DNA from: an uncultured Alistipes sp.
GTDB taxonomy: Bacteria; Bacteroidota; Bacteroidia; Bacteroidales; Rikenellaceae
Direction: 5' to 3'
NCBI GenBank assembly: GCA_947573795.1
Contig: CANPHE010000013.1
Location: 1-64,000, forward strand
Length of the DNA: 64,000 nt
The translations under genes were made by a program, and so were the position numbers. The notes beneath the pieces were generated by a model that saw nothing but the letters and a program-made list of their open reading frames with translations, was not told the DNA's origin and did no database searches. Shown here piece by piece: positions 40,155 through 49,787 of this stretch (its first letter is position 1; each line of letters opens with the position of its first letter).

Positions 40155-41003
40155 ATGCAGATAAAGTCACTCGAAAAGATCGCTCCCGATACCCTCTACG
40201 AAGCCTTCGCGGCGGCCTTCGCCGACTACGGCATGGATATGGACCGCATGCGGTTCGACAACATGATGAAACGCCGCGGTTTCGACCCGACACTGTCGTT
40301 CGCGGCATTCGACGGCGAGCGGATCGCCGCCTTCACGCTCAACGGCATCGGGTTTCACGAGGGTTGCGCAACGGCCTATGACACCGGCACCGGAACGCTT
40401 CCCCAATACCGGGGTCGGGGATTGGCCGGAAAGATTTTCGAATACGCCGTACCGCACCTCAAACGAGCCGGCATCCGGCAATACCTGCTCGAAGTGCTGC
40501 AACACAATGCGAAAGCCCTCGCCGTCTACCGCCGGCAAGGATTCGGAACAACGCGCGAATTCAACTATTTCATCCACGAGAAAGTTCCGGTCGCCGCACG
40601 GAATCTGGAGGTCGCGATCCGCCACATCGCCATCGATTCGCTCTCGGCATTCGAAGCATTCGAAGCCTTCGAAGATTTTCCGCCCTCGTGGCAGAATTCC
40701 GGCAACTCGATCCGTCGGGCTCCCGAAGCATTCGTCTGCCTGGGGGCGTTTCTCGGCGAGCGCCCGGTAGGGTATTGCGTTCTGGAACCCGCCACGGGAG
40801 ATATCCCCCGCATTGCCGTCGAGCCGCAGTTGCGTCGCCAAGGGATCGGCACGGAGCTTCTGCGCGAAGCGATCGCCGCGACCGAAGGCGACAAGATACG
40901 AATAATCAATACCGGCATCCGCGACGACGCCCTGACCGGATTTCTCGCGGCGCACGGCATACCCGTCACCGGACGGCAGTTCGAGATGGTCCGGGAGCTG
41001 TGA
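40155..41003 (+). CDS. GNAT family N-acetyltransferase
   Basis: LPQYRGRGLAGKIFEYAVPHLKRAGI...IAVEPQLRRQGIGTELLREAI (two GNAT-like motifs). Confidence 0.88.
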   Translation: MQIKSLEKIAPDTLYEAFAAAFADYGMDMDRMRFDNMMKRRGFDPTLSFAAFDGERIAAFTLNGIGFHEGCATAYDTGTGTLPQYRGRGLAGKIFEYAVPHLKRAGIRQYLLEVLQHNAKALAVYRRQGFGTTREFNYFIHEKVPVAARNLEVAIRHIAIDSLSAFEAFEAFEDFPPSWQNSGNSIRRAPEAFVCLGAFLGERPVGYCVLEPATGDIPRIAVEPQLRRQGIGTELLREAIAATEGDKIRIINTGIRDDALTGFLAAHGIPVTGRQFEMVREL

Positions 41004-41108
41004 GCCGGCCCAAGCGCCGCAAAAAATTCCGCATTTTTCATTCTGTGTCATAACCTGTCACTCGAAAGCCGTTCCTTTGCATCGTGAACCTAACAAAAAC
41101 ACACGATT

Positions 41109-41321
41109 ATGGGAACAGCTTACACAATCCGTTGCCGCCACTGCGGCGCACGATTCGACCACTACCTACAACCCGGCTACGGAATGATGCCCGCATGCGT
41201 CGGCTGCGGCGAATACGTCGAAACCCAGACGGCGATCCGGTGTCCGGCCTGTCTGCACAAGCTCAACACGACGCCGGAGGAATTCAACGAGCAGATCGAA
41301 GTGACCTACCAGTGGGACTGA
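41109..41321 (+). CDS. Small zinc-ribbon-like protein
   Basis: 70 aa with three CxxC: CRHCGA, CVGCGE, CPACLH. Confidence 0.65.
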   Translation: MGTAYTIRCRHCGARFDHYLQPGYGMMPACVGCGEYVETQTAIRCPACLHKLNTTPEEFNEQIEVTYQWD

Positions 41322-41402
41322 GGCACAAAAAAGTAGCCCGAAACCGACGGAATACGCGGAAAAATTCCTATCTTTGAGAGGAAAATCGACATATAGAAAA
41401 AA

Positions 41403-41867
41403 ATGGCGAAATTACAGACCGGGGAAATGGCTCCCGACTTCCGATCGACGACGCAGGACGGCGAACCGCTGACGCTCGCAGACCTCAAGGGACAGCGTAC
41501 GATCCTCTATTTCTATCCAAAGGACAACACTTCGGGGTGCACGCTCGAAGCGCAGAGTTTGCGCGACGGACGCGACGAACTGGCCCGACGCGGATTCCGC
41601 ATCATCGGCGTGAGTCCCGACAGCGAACGGTCGCACCGCAACTTCTGCACGAAACATGCGCTGAACTTCACGCTGCTGGCCGACACGGACCACTCGGTGG
41701 CCGAGGCATACGGCGTATGGGCCGAGAAATCGATGTACGGACGCAAATATATGGGAATCCTGCGCACGACCTTCGTGATCGACGCCGAGGGACGCATCGA
41801 GAAGATTTTCGAAAAGGTGGACACCAAAAACCACTATTCGCAGATTCTCAAAGCCTACGAGGAGTAA
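41403..41867 (+). CDS. bcp: Thioredoxin-dependent thiol peroxidase (Bcp/PrxQ)
   Basis: YFYPKDNTSGCTLEAQSLRDG. Confidence 0.94.
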   Translation: MAKLQTGEMAPDFRSTTQDGEPLTLADLKGQRTILYFYPKDNTSGCTLEAQSLRDGRDELARRGFRIIGVSPDSERSHRNFCTKHALNFTLLADTDHSVAEAYGVWAEKSMYGRKYMGILRTTFVIDAEGRIEKIFEKVDTKNHYSQILKAYEE

Positions 41868-42013
41868 ACCCGCAACGAGGGGGGGGGCGGTCCCGCCCCG
41901 AAAAACGAACGACGAAGGCAATCATATACCGACCAGCGTCCCGGACGAATGAAGGTCGACGTACCGGCCAAATATGATTACCGACACAAAAACGCAATAA
42001 CCAAACAACGATA

Positions 42014-43027
42014 ATGGCAGAAAAAGCACAGGTAAACCCGGACAAGCTCAAAGTCTTGAACGCGGTAATGGAGAAAATAGAGAAGGATTTCGGCAAAGGA
42101 TCGATCATGCGCATGAACAGTACGGAGGTGAACGACATTCCGGTCATCCCGACGGGTTCGGTCACGCTCGACATGGCGCTCGGCGTAGGCGGCTATCCCA
42201 AAGGCCGCGTCATCGAGATCTACGGTCCCGAGTCGTCGGGTAAGACGACGCTGGCGATCCACGCCATCGCCGAGGCCCAGAAAGCGGGCGGTATCGCGGC
42301 GTTTATCGACGCCGAACACGCCTTCGACAGTTTCTACGCACAGAAATTGGGCGTAGACGTCGACAACCTGCTGATCTCGCAGCCCGACAACGGCGAGCAG
42401 GCGCTCGAAATCGCCGATTCGCTCATCCGCTCGTCGGCCATCGACATCATCGTCATCGACTCCGTGGCGGCGCTGACGCCCAAGGCCGAAATCGAAGGCG
42501 AAATGGGCGATGCGAAGATGGGTCTCCAGGCCCGCCTCATGTCGCAGGCCTTGCGCAAACTCACGTCGAGCATCTCGAAGACCAAGACCGTCTGCATCTT
42601 CATCAACCAGTTGCGCGACAAGATCGGCATCGTCTACGGCAACCCCGAGACGACGACCGGCGGTAACGCCTTGAAATTCTACGCTTCGGTACGTATCGAC
42701 ATCCGCCGCATGTCGGTCATCAAGGACGGCGAGGAGCAGCTCGGAACGCGCACGAAGGTCAAGGTCGTGAAGAACAAGGTGGCGCCTCCGTTCAAACGCG
42801 CCGAATTCGACATCATGTTCGGCGAGGGTATCTCGAAGATCGGCGAAATCATCGACCTGGGCGTAGACTTCGGCGTGCTGAAGAAGGCCGGATCGTGGTT
42901 CTCCTACGGCGACCGCAAAATCGGCCAAGGACGCGATTCCGTCAAGGAATTGCTGCGCAACGACGAGGCACTGGCCGCCGAGATCGAAGCCAAGGTGCGC
43001 GAAGCCATGAAGACACCCAAAGAGTAG
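42014..43027 (+). CDS. recA: Recombinase RecA
   Basis: [27 protein letters not shown]...[21 protein letters not shown]. Confidence 0.98.
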   Translation: MAEKAQVNPDKLKVLNAVMEKIEKDFGKGSIMRMNSTEVNDIPVIPTGSVTLDMALGVGGYPKGRVIEIYGPESSGKTTLAIHAIAEAQKAGGIAAFIDAEHAFDSFYAQKLGVDVDNLLISQPDNGEQALEIADSLIRSSAIDIIVIDSVAALTPKAEIEGEMGDAKMGLQARLMSQALRKLTSSISKTKTVCIFINQLRDKIGIVYGNPETTTGGNALKFYASVRIDIRRMSVIKDGEEQLGTRTKVKVVKNKVAPPFKRAEFDIMFGEGISKIGEIIDLGVDFGVLKKAGSWFSYGDRKIGQGRDSVKELLRNDEALAAEIEAKVREAMKTPKE

Positions 43028-43030
43028 CGT

Positions 43031-45247
43031 ATGGGATACACTGCCGAGGATGAAGCCCTTATCAGGGAGAAATGGGACGACCTCCTGCGCTCGTGCACGA
43101 AAATCTGCAAGAACGACGAGGACTGGAATTTCATAAAACGGGCATTTTTCCTTGCCAAAGAGGCACACGAGGGGGTAAGGCGCCGCTCCGGCGAGCCATA
43201 CCTCCTGCATCCTATCGCAGTGGCCAAGATCGTGATCGACGAGATCGGCCTGGGAGTCAAATCGGTCGTCGCAGCCTTGCTGCACGACGTCGTGGAGGAC
43301 ACGGAGTACACCGTGGAGGATATGGAACGCATCTTCGGGGCGAAAATCGCCTCGATGGTGGACGGGCTCACCAAAATGTCGGGCGTCTTCAATGCCGACA
43401 CCTCGGAACAGGCCGAATATTTCCGCAAGGTGCTCCTTACGCTCTCGGACGACGTGCGCGTGATCCTCATCAAAATCGCCGACCGGCTGCACAACATGCG
43501 TACGCTCGGGTCGATGCCTCTGAACAAGCAGATCAAGATCACGGGCGAAACGATCTATCTTTTCGCGCCGCTCGCCTACCGGCTCGGGTTGTACTCCATC
43601 AAGAGCGAACTCGAAGACCTCTGCATGAAATACCGCTTCCCGCAGCAATATGCCGAGATCACGCAGAAGTTGCAGGAGAGCGAGGCCACGCGCCGCGAGT
43701 TCATCGACAAATTCAACGCCCCGATCATCGAAGCGCTCAACCGCGACCATATCAATTACGAAATTTCGGGCCGCGTAAAGAGCGTCTATTCGATTTGGAG
43801 CAAGATGCAACGCAAACAGATTCCGTTCGAAGAAATTTACGACCTGTTCGCGATCCGCATCGTCTTCAAACCGCTGCCTTTTCCCTCGGAGAAGACCCAA
43901 TGCTGGTCGATCTATTCGACCATCACCGATATTTATACCCCAAAACCCGATCGCCTGCGCGACTGGATTTCGATGCCCAAGGCCAACGGCTACGAAGCAC
44001 TGCACTCGACCGTAATGGGCCCCGACGGAGTTTGGGTCGAGGTGCAGATCCGCACCCAACGTATGGAAGATATCGCCGAACGGGGATTCGCCGCACACTG
44101 GAAATACAAACACGCCACGATTTCGCAGGACGAAGACGAGTTCGACAAGTGGCTGAAGCAGATCCGCGCGGCGTTGAACAGTCCGACAGAGAATGCGGTC
44201 GACTTCTTGGACAACTTCAAGTTATCGCTATACACCTCTGAAATCGTAGTATTTACGCCCAAAGGAGAATCCCGCAAATTACCCTTCGGAGCCACGGCGC
44301 TCGACTTCGCTTACGACATCCATTCGAAGATCGGCAACAGTGCGATCAGCGCCAAAATCAACCACAAACTCGAACCCGTCACCACGCAGATCAACAGCGG
44401 CGATCAGATCGAGATCATCACGGCGGACAACGCGCGCCCCAAACCCGAGTGGCTCGAAACGGTCATTACAGCCAAGGCCAAGCAGGCGATCAAAAATTTC
44501 CTCAAACGCGAGCGTCAGAACAACATCGAACGAGGTATGCAGCTCCTCGACGAGAAGATGAAATCGCTGAATATCAAGCTCAGCGGCCGCGTATTGCGCA
44601 AAATAGTCCCCCTCTACGACAGCAACAACAAAGAGGAATTTTACAGCAAAATCGGAGCGGGAATCATATCCCTCGACAACCTCGAAAAGGCGCTGAAGAC
44701 CAATTCGAAAAGTAAGATACTCAAATTCTGGACGCTCTTCATTCCCAAGAAGCAGGAAGAGGAGATCGACGAAGGTGCGGACAGCACCGAATTACCGGAC
44801 AAAGTCGATCCGGCAGTCGAACCGCAATTCGAGATTGCCGAATGCTGCAAACCGATTCCCGGCGACAAGGTGGTAGGGTATCGCGACCCTGCGACGGGCA
44901 ACATCATCGTCCACAAAGCCGCCTGCGACGAACTCAACCGCCTGGCGGCCCAATACGGCAAAAACATCGTCAAAGAGGAGATCAAATGGTCGCAGCACAA
45001 GGCCATGTCCTACCTGGTGTCGGTGAAACTGCGCGGCATCGACCGCATGGGGCTCCTGCTGGACCTGGCGAAGGTCGTGAGCGGCGATTTCAGCATCAAC
45101 ATCCGCGAGATAAACATCCACAGCCACGACGGCATTTTCGAGGGCGATATCAGCCTCTATGTCAAAGATGCCGAAGGTTTGCAGGCCGTGATGGACAAAT
45201 TACGCAAAATCAAAGGAATCGAGCGTGTCAAGCGCAATATGAACTGA
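43031..45247 (+). CDS. Bifunctional (p)ppGpp synthetase/hydrolase, RelA/SpoT family
   Basis: HD domain LLHDVVEDTEYTVEDMERIFG, synthetase PKANGYEALHSTVMGPDG, TGS and ACT regions. Confidence 0.96.
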   Translation: MGYTAEDEALIREKWDDLLRSCTKICKNDEDWNFIKRAFFLAKEAHEGVRRRSGEPYLLHPIAVAKIVIDEIGLGVKSVVAALLHDVVEDTEYTVEDMERIFGAKIASMVDGLTKMSGVFNADTSEQAEYFRKVLLTLSDDVRVILIKIADRLHNMRTLGSMPLNKQIKITGETIYLFAPLAYRLGLYSIKSELEDLCMKYRFPQQYAEITQKLQESEATRREFIDKFNAPIIEALNRDHINYEISGRVKSVYSIWSKMQRKQIPFEEIYDLFAIRIVFKPLPFPSEKTQCWSIYSTITDIYTPKPDRLRDWISMPKANGYEALHSTVMGPDGVWVEVQIRTQRMEDIAERGFAAHWKYKHATISQDEDEFDKWLKQIRAALNSPTENAVDFLDNFKLSLYTSEIVVFTPKGESRKLPFGATALDFAYDIHSKIGNSAISAKINHKLEPVTTQINSGDQIEIITADNARPKPEWLETVITAKAKQAIKNFLKRERQNNIERGMQLLDEKMKSLNIKLSGRVLRKIVPLYDSNNKEEFYSKIGAGIISLDNLEKALKTNSKSKILKFWTLFIPKKQEEEIDEGADSTELPDKVDPAVEPQFEIAECCKPIPGDKVVGYRDPATGNIIVHKAACDELNRLAAQYGKNIVKEEIKWSQHKAMSYLVSVKLRGIDRMGLLLDLAKVVSGDFSINIREINIHSHDGIFEGDISLYVKDAEGLQAVMDKLRKIKGIERVKRNMN

Positions 45248-45253
45248 CAGGAT

Positions 45254-45754
45254 ATGGACAAGGAGATACTCATCTGGGTAGCCATCGCCATCCTTACGGC
45301 GATTAGTTCCCGAGCCCAGGCAAAGGCGAAAAAAGCTCGGGAAAAACAACAGGCACAGCCTCCGTTCGAACCATCGGGAGAGTTTCCGCGAACTCCCGGT
45401 ACGACCGTATTCGGCGAACCGATCTTTACCTCCCGGCCCGATACTCCGACTGAAATGGCCCTCCCCGAAACGGAGGTTCCGAAAGAGATCCGACGGCAGA
45501 TAGAACGTAAACAACGCTCCGAAGAACGACAAGCCGAAAAAGCCGAGCGAAACAGAAGACAGACACGCGCCGCGAACACGGTCGAGATCGCCTCCGCAAA
45601 AAGCAGGAAAGCCCTGTCGATTGCCCATGATTCATCCGAGACGATCGGCTCCGTAAGGCCGGATTTCGAAGAAAAAAACGATCCGCAGTTCGACCTGCGG
45701 CAAGCGGTTATCTATTCGGAAATTCTGAAGCCGCGCTTCGAAACCGACTACTGA
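45254..45754 (+). CDS. Hypothetical small membrane-anchored protein
   Basis: MDKEILIWVAIAILTAISSRAQAKAKKAREK; directly follows relA/spoT. Confidence 0.55.
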   Translation: MDKEILIWVAIAILTAISSRAQAKAKKAREKQQAQPPFEPSGEFPRTPGTTVFGEPIFTSRPDTPTEMALPETEVPKEIRRQIERKQRSEERQAEKAERNRRQTRAANTVEIASAKSRKALSIAHDSSETIGSVRPDFEEKNDPQFDLRQAVIYSEILKPRFETDY

Positions 45755-46064
45755 TCCGAAGGAAGACATTCCAGGCGGAAGCGACAGCATCGGATTCCGA
45801 ACAATTGCGGGGCCATCCGAACGTTTTTGCTCGGAATGGTGCATTTTCCCAGGCGAAACGGACCGCTTCGCCGAGCGAAATACAGGTTGTCGAAGGTTGT
45901 CTCCAAATCGGGAAGCAGCAGAATGGTCCCGAACCTAATCCGAGGGCATACCGCCCAAGTCCGAAAGTGTAAATCACGCAAAAAGCGCACAAGTCAATAA
46001 GCCCGATAAACGCCCCCCCGAATGCGCCGACAGACGATACGAATTCAAACCAAATCTCAAAAAT

Positions 46065-46451
46065 ATGGCATCTATTTTTTCACGCATCATCGCAGGCGAG
46101 ATTCCATCTTACAAAATCGCCGAAGATAACGATTTCTATGCATTCCTGGACATCAATCCGCTCACCGAAGGACACACGTTGGTCGTTCCGAAAAAGGAGG
46201 TGGATTACATTTTCGATCTCGACGACCGCACCTTGGCCGACATGATGTTGTTCGCTAAGCGCATTGCTGTCAAAATCCAACGCAAAATAGCGTGCAAAAG
46301 GGTAGCGATAGTCGTCCTGGGTCTCGAAGTACCCCATGCACACATCCATCTGATCCCCATACAAAGTGAAAATGACGTCGATTTTCACCGGGAAAAGCTT
46401 CATTTTACTCCGGAAGAGTTTCAAGAAATAGCCACGAAGATCCGAGAATAG
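46065..46451 (+). CDS. HIT family protein
   Basis: SIFSRIIAGEIPSYKIAEDNDFYAFLDINPLTEGHTLVVPK...PHAHIHLIPI histidine triad. Confidence 0.94.
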   Translation: MASIFSRIIAGEIPSYKIAEDNDFYAFLDINPLTEGHTLVVPKKEVDYIFDLDDRTLADMMLFAKRIAVKIQRKIACKRVAIVVLGLEVPHAHIHLIPIQSENDVDFHREKLHFTPEEFQEIATKIRE

Positions 46452-46485
46452 CCGGAGTATAGCATATTATAAACAGCTAATTCAG

Positions 46486-46528
46486 TGCACAGTAGTAATT
46501 ATCAACACTACTGTGCATTTCTTTTTTA
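46486..46528 (+). terminator. Intrinsic terminator downstream of the HIT gene
   Basis: TGCACAGTAGT / ACTACTGTGCA perfect 11-bp stem, then TTTCTTTTTT. Confidence 0.85.
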
Positions 46529-46620
46529 ACATAATATAAGACGCCAGAAAATAATAGAAAAAATCAGCCGTCTAATCATTCGAAATAGAGTAGGGTAGTG
46601 AAAAATTCGTTAAAATTACT

Positions 46621-47093
46621 TTTGTAAATTACATTTGTAATCCACACAAATCGCTTTCGTACTTTAATTAATTACAAAAGTTAATACATCTTTTCATTTA
46701 ACACTGTTAACTTTTTAGATTTGTAAATCAGCTTATTCGATACGGGAAGTGGGTCCATACAAGACTTTAAGGCGGATACAATGTTTTAACATGAATATAT
46801 ATTACTATAAAAACCAGTGATTTTACAAAATAATATCAAGTGTTAATTAATATATATCCATTGAAAAATAAGGCAAGTTCGATCATCTCCACAGTCGCAG
46901 CATATTAAGGATAATATAATGCAAATAACCAGCATATTATGCCAATATATATAAAGAATAGGCTTAGATATAGAATTTTCTCCGATTTAACCATATTGTT
47001 TTGTTGACAATTGTAAACTTTATCGACAGTTATTGACATTTTACAATTGTATAATTTTCTTGTTTTACAAAAAGAAAGTTTTTATATTTGTAA
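46621..47093. promoter_or_regulatory. Cluster of TTTGTAA/TTACAAA boxes in AT-rich intergenic DNA
   Basis: Exact 7-mers at 46621, 46634, 46672(rc), 46720, 46823(rc), 47065(rc), 47087, plus ACAATTGTAAA at 47008 and TTTTACAATTGT at 47039. Confidence 0.6.
47059..47090 (+). promoter_or_regulatory. Promoter of the XRE regulator
   Basis: CTTG (47059-47062) - N20 - TATATTTG (47083-47090), ATG at 47106. Confidence 0.6.
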
Positions 47094-47105
47094 AAAATTA
47101 CTCGA

Positions 47106-47579
47106 ATGAAGGAGAAATTACAGGCTTTGCTGAAAAGCGAAGGTTTGAAGTCGAGTCAGCTCGCGGAAATACTTGAAATCAATCCGGCCGGAATTTCCCA
47201 CATTCTGGCCGGACGCAACCGTCCCGGCTTCGACTTACTCCAAAAAATTCTTCGCAGATTTCCACAGATCAATCCCGACTGGTTACTGCTCGACTCGGAG
47301 CAAATGTATCGTGACTCGGCGACGTCAACATCCCGCGTGAAAACTTCCGCAGCGGACGCAGTAGAGCCGACTCTTTCGGGACTTTTCGCATCCGTCGACT
47401 CGAACTCCGATCCGAGTTCGAAACGGCCGACCGTATCATCGGCTCCAATCGAGAGCCCGGCAATGACCGCGCCCCAAAGCGAACCGCACGCCACAAACGA
47501 TTCGAACAAAGAGGTCGAACGCATCGTCGTGCTATATACCGACGGCACCTTCAAAAGTTTCATTCCGAGAATGCGATAA
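47106..47579 (+). CDS. XRE-family helix-turn-helix regulator
   Basis: KSSQLAEILEINPAGISHILAGRNRPGFDLLQKILRRFPQINPDWLLL; conserved-looking C-terminus IVVLYTDGTFKSFIPR. Confidence 0.85.
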   Translation: MKEKLQALLKSEGLKSSQLAEILEINPAGISHILAGRNRPGFDLLQKILRRFPQINPDWLLLDSEQMYRDSATSTSRVKTSAADAVEPTLSGLFASVDSNSDPSSKRPTVSSAPIESPAMTAPQSEPHATNDSNKEVERIVVLYTDGTFKSFIPRMR

Positions 47580-47976
47580 AATAAATCATCCCGAACGACG
47601 TCCGGAATACCGAAATCTCGGAAGGTTGAGAATTCAAATTCGAGGTATAATTTCGATATAATATAGTCATTATGTTAAATAATATGATGAATATACAGAA
47701 TTACAAATACTTAGATTCAGAGATATGCTCAACAAAATACCCACACGATGAAATTACGAAAAAGTACCCGGCTTCTGAAATATGATCCGAGCCGTACATA
47801 TCCCGAATAAAAATCGTAACTTTGTCGGACTGCGGTAATCTTACCCAATTATCAACAAGACACCGCGCCGACAGTCAGATACGAAATATCAACGTATCCG
47901 ATTGATTATTAATAAAATAGCACAAAATATCCGATTACGAAGACTTGGCGATCCTACCATTAAAATATATAAGCAA

Positions 47977-48948
47977 ATGATTTTCAAGCAAATAAATCAA
48001 TTCCTCATAATCATCGGACTACTGCTCGCATCCTGCGGCGACAACCGAAAGCCGACCGATGAAAATACACTCTACGTATCGATTCTTCCGCTGCGCCATA
48101 TCGTACAAGGCATCGTCGGAGACGATTTCCCGATCGAAGTATTGGTACCGCCAGGAGCCAGTCCGGAGACCTTCGAACCTACGCCGCGGCAATTTATCGG
48201 GCTCAACCGGGCCCGGTCGATCTTCAGCACGGGACTTATCGATTTCGAAACCGCTCTGCTGGACAAACTGGAAACACCGGAAAAGATCGTGAATCTGAGC
48301 CACGGAATCGAACTGCTCGCCGGCACCTGTTCGCACGGGCATGCCTCCGGAAAGGAAACGGAGCACTACCCTACTGCTGAGGCTGATACGCACCATACAT
48401 GCGACCATGCAGAATGCGGTCACGCAGAACAAGCCCACACGGAACATGCCGAAGAACACCATCATACACACGGCATCGACCCCCATATCTGGACCTCGCC
48501 GCGAGCTCTGCAACGCATGGCTGCCAACGCCTACGAAGCCATCGAGCGGCTCTATCCCGATTCGACCAAATATGCGGCGAATTATGCAGCTTTGCAACAA
48601 CGCCTGCAAGCCCTGGACGCACGCACAGCCGAGAAGATCGCACAAAGCGGCGTGAAGTACTTCATCATCTACCACCCCGCCCTTACCTATTATGCCCGCG
48701 ACTACGGGCTGCAACAGATCGCCATCGAACACGAAGGCAAGGAACCGTCGGCCCGTTCGCTCGCGCGGCTGATTCGGCGAGCCCGGGAGGACAAGGTAAG
48801 CAAAATATTCTATCAGAGTCAGTTCCCGGCATCTGCCGTCGAAATTATCGCCAAAGATATCGAAGCCCGCAGCGTCCGCATCGATCCGCTGTGCGAAGAC
48901 GTCATTGCCAATATCGATGCCATAACCGATCAGATCGTACAACCATGA
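47977..48948 (+). CDS. Zinc/metal ABC transporter substrate-binding lipoprotein (ZnuA-like)
   Basis: LLASC lipobox; LPLRHIVQGIVGDDFPIEVLVPPGASPETFEPTPRQ; His-rich loop HAEEHHHTHGIDPHIWTSP. Confidence 0.93.
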   Translation: MIFKQINQFLIIIGLLLASCGDNRKPTDENTLYVSILPLRHIVQGIVGDDFPIEVLVPPGASPETFEPTPRQFIGLNRARSIFSTGLIDFETALLDKLETPEKIVNLSHGIELLAGTCSHGHASGKETEHYPTAEADTHHTCDHAECGHAEQAHTEHAEEHHHTHGIDPHIWTSPRALQRMAANAYEAIERLYPDSTKYAANYAALQQRLQALDARTAEKIAQSGVKYFIIYHPALTYYARDYGLQQIAIEHEGKEPSARSLARLIRRAREDKVSKIFYQSQFPASAVEIIAKDIEARSVRIDPLCEDVIANIDAITDQIVQP

Positions 48949-49715
48949 ATCTCGTAACGCTCCACGACGTAGGCGTCGCATACGACGGTTACCAGGCGCT
49001 CCGGCACGTCGACCTCGAGATCGGCGAGCACGATTTCCTGGGTGTGATCGGTCCGAACGGCGGCGGTAAGACGACCCTCGTAAAGGCGATCCTGGGTGCC
49101 GTTCCCCATACGGGACGGATCGAATTCGCGCCGGAACTCTTCCGCGGCAAGGAACGCCTGATCGGCTACATGCCTCAGATCGCGGATTTCGACCGGGCGT
49201 TTCCGATCTCCATCCTCGAAGTCGTATTGTCGGGATTGCAGGGACGACGCGGATTTCGTTCCCGTTATACGCGCGAAGATCGCGCCAAAGCGCTCCGGCT
49301 GCTCGAACAGACAGGTATTGTCGCCGCAGCCGACCACCCTATCGGCGAAGTCTCCGGCGGTCAGATGCAACGCGCACTGCTATGCCGGGCCGTCATCGCC
49401 GATCCGCGGCTGCTGATCCTCGACGAACCGGCCAATTTCGTGGACAACCGCTTCGAAAACGAACTCTACCGCACCCTGCGCGTATTGAACGAGCGGATGG
49501 CGATCGTCATGGTTTCGCACGATATCGGAACGATATCCAGCGTGGTGAAGGAGATCGTATGCGTCAACCGCCGTGTACACCGTCACCATTCGAACCTGCT
49601 CACCGAAGAACAGTTACGCAACTACGACTGCCCGATTCAGCTCGTCTCGCACGGACATGTTCCCCATACGGTCTTGGAACACCATCCCGGCGACTGCTGC
49701 GCGGATCACGATTGA
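48945..49715 (+). CDS. Metal ABC transporter ATP-binding protein (ZnuC-like)
   Basis: GVIGPNGGGKTTLVKAILG, SGGQMQRALLCRAV, LLILDEPANFVD; ATGA overlap with the ZnuA-like gene. Confidence 0.93.
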   Translation: MNLVTLHDVGVAYDGYQALRHVDLEIGEHDFLGVIGPNGGGKTTLVKAILGAVPHTGRIEFAPELFRGKERLIGYMPQIADFDRAFPISILEVVLSGLQGRRGFRSRYTREDRAKALRLLEQTGIVAAADHPIGEVSGGQMQRALLCRAVIADPRLLILDEPANFVDNRFENELYRTLRVLNERMAIVMVSHDIGTISSVVKEIVCVNRRVHRHHSNLLTEEQLRNYDCPIQLVSHGHVPHTVLEHHPGDCCADHD

Positions 49716-49740
49716 CAACCGTTCCTCTCCATCGAGGATC

Positions 49741-49770
49741 AAAAAAAGAGCGCCTAAACGGCGCTCTTTT
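49741..49770. terminator. Bidirectional intrinsic terminator
   Basis: AAAAAAAGAGCGCC taaac GGCGCTCTTTT between convergent ATPase gene and susD. Confidence 0.88.
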
Positions 49771-49787
49771 CAGTAGAATAGCAGTCT

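Noticed and set aside
45748-45990. 80-aa and 94-aa minus-strand ORFs between relA/spoT and HIT genes
   Set aside because: No recognisable motif; low-confidence spurious ORFs.
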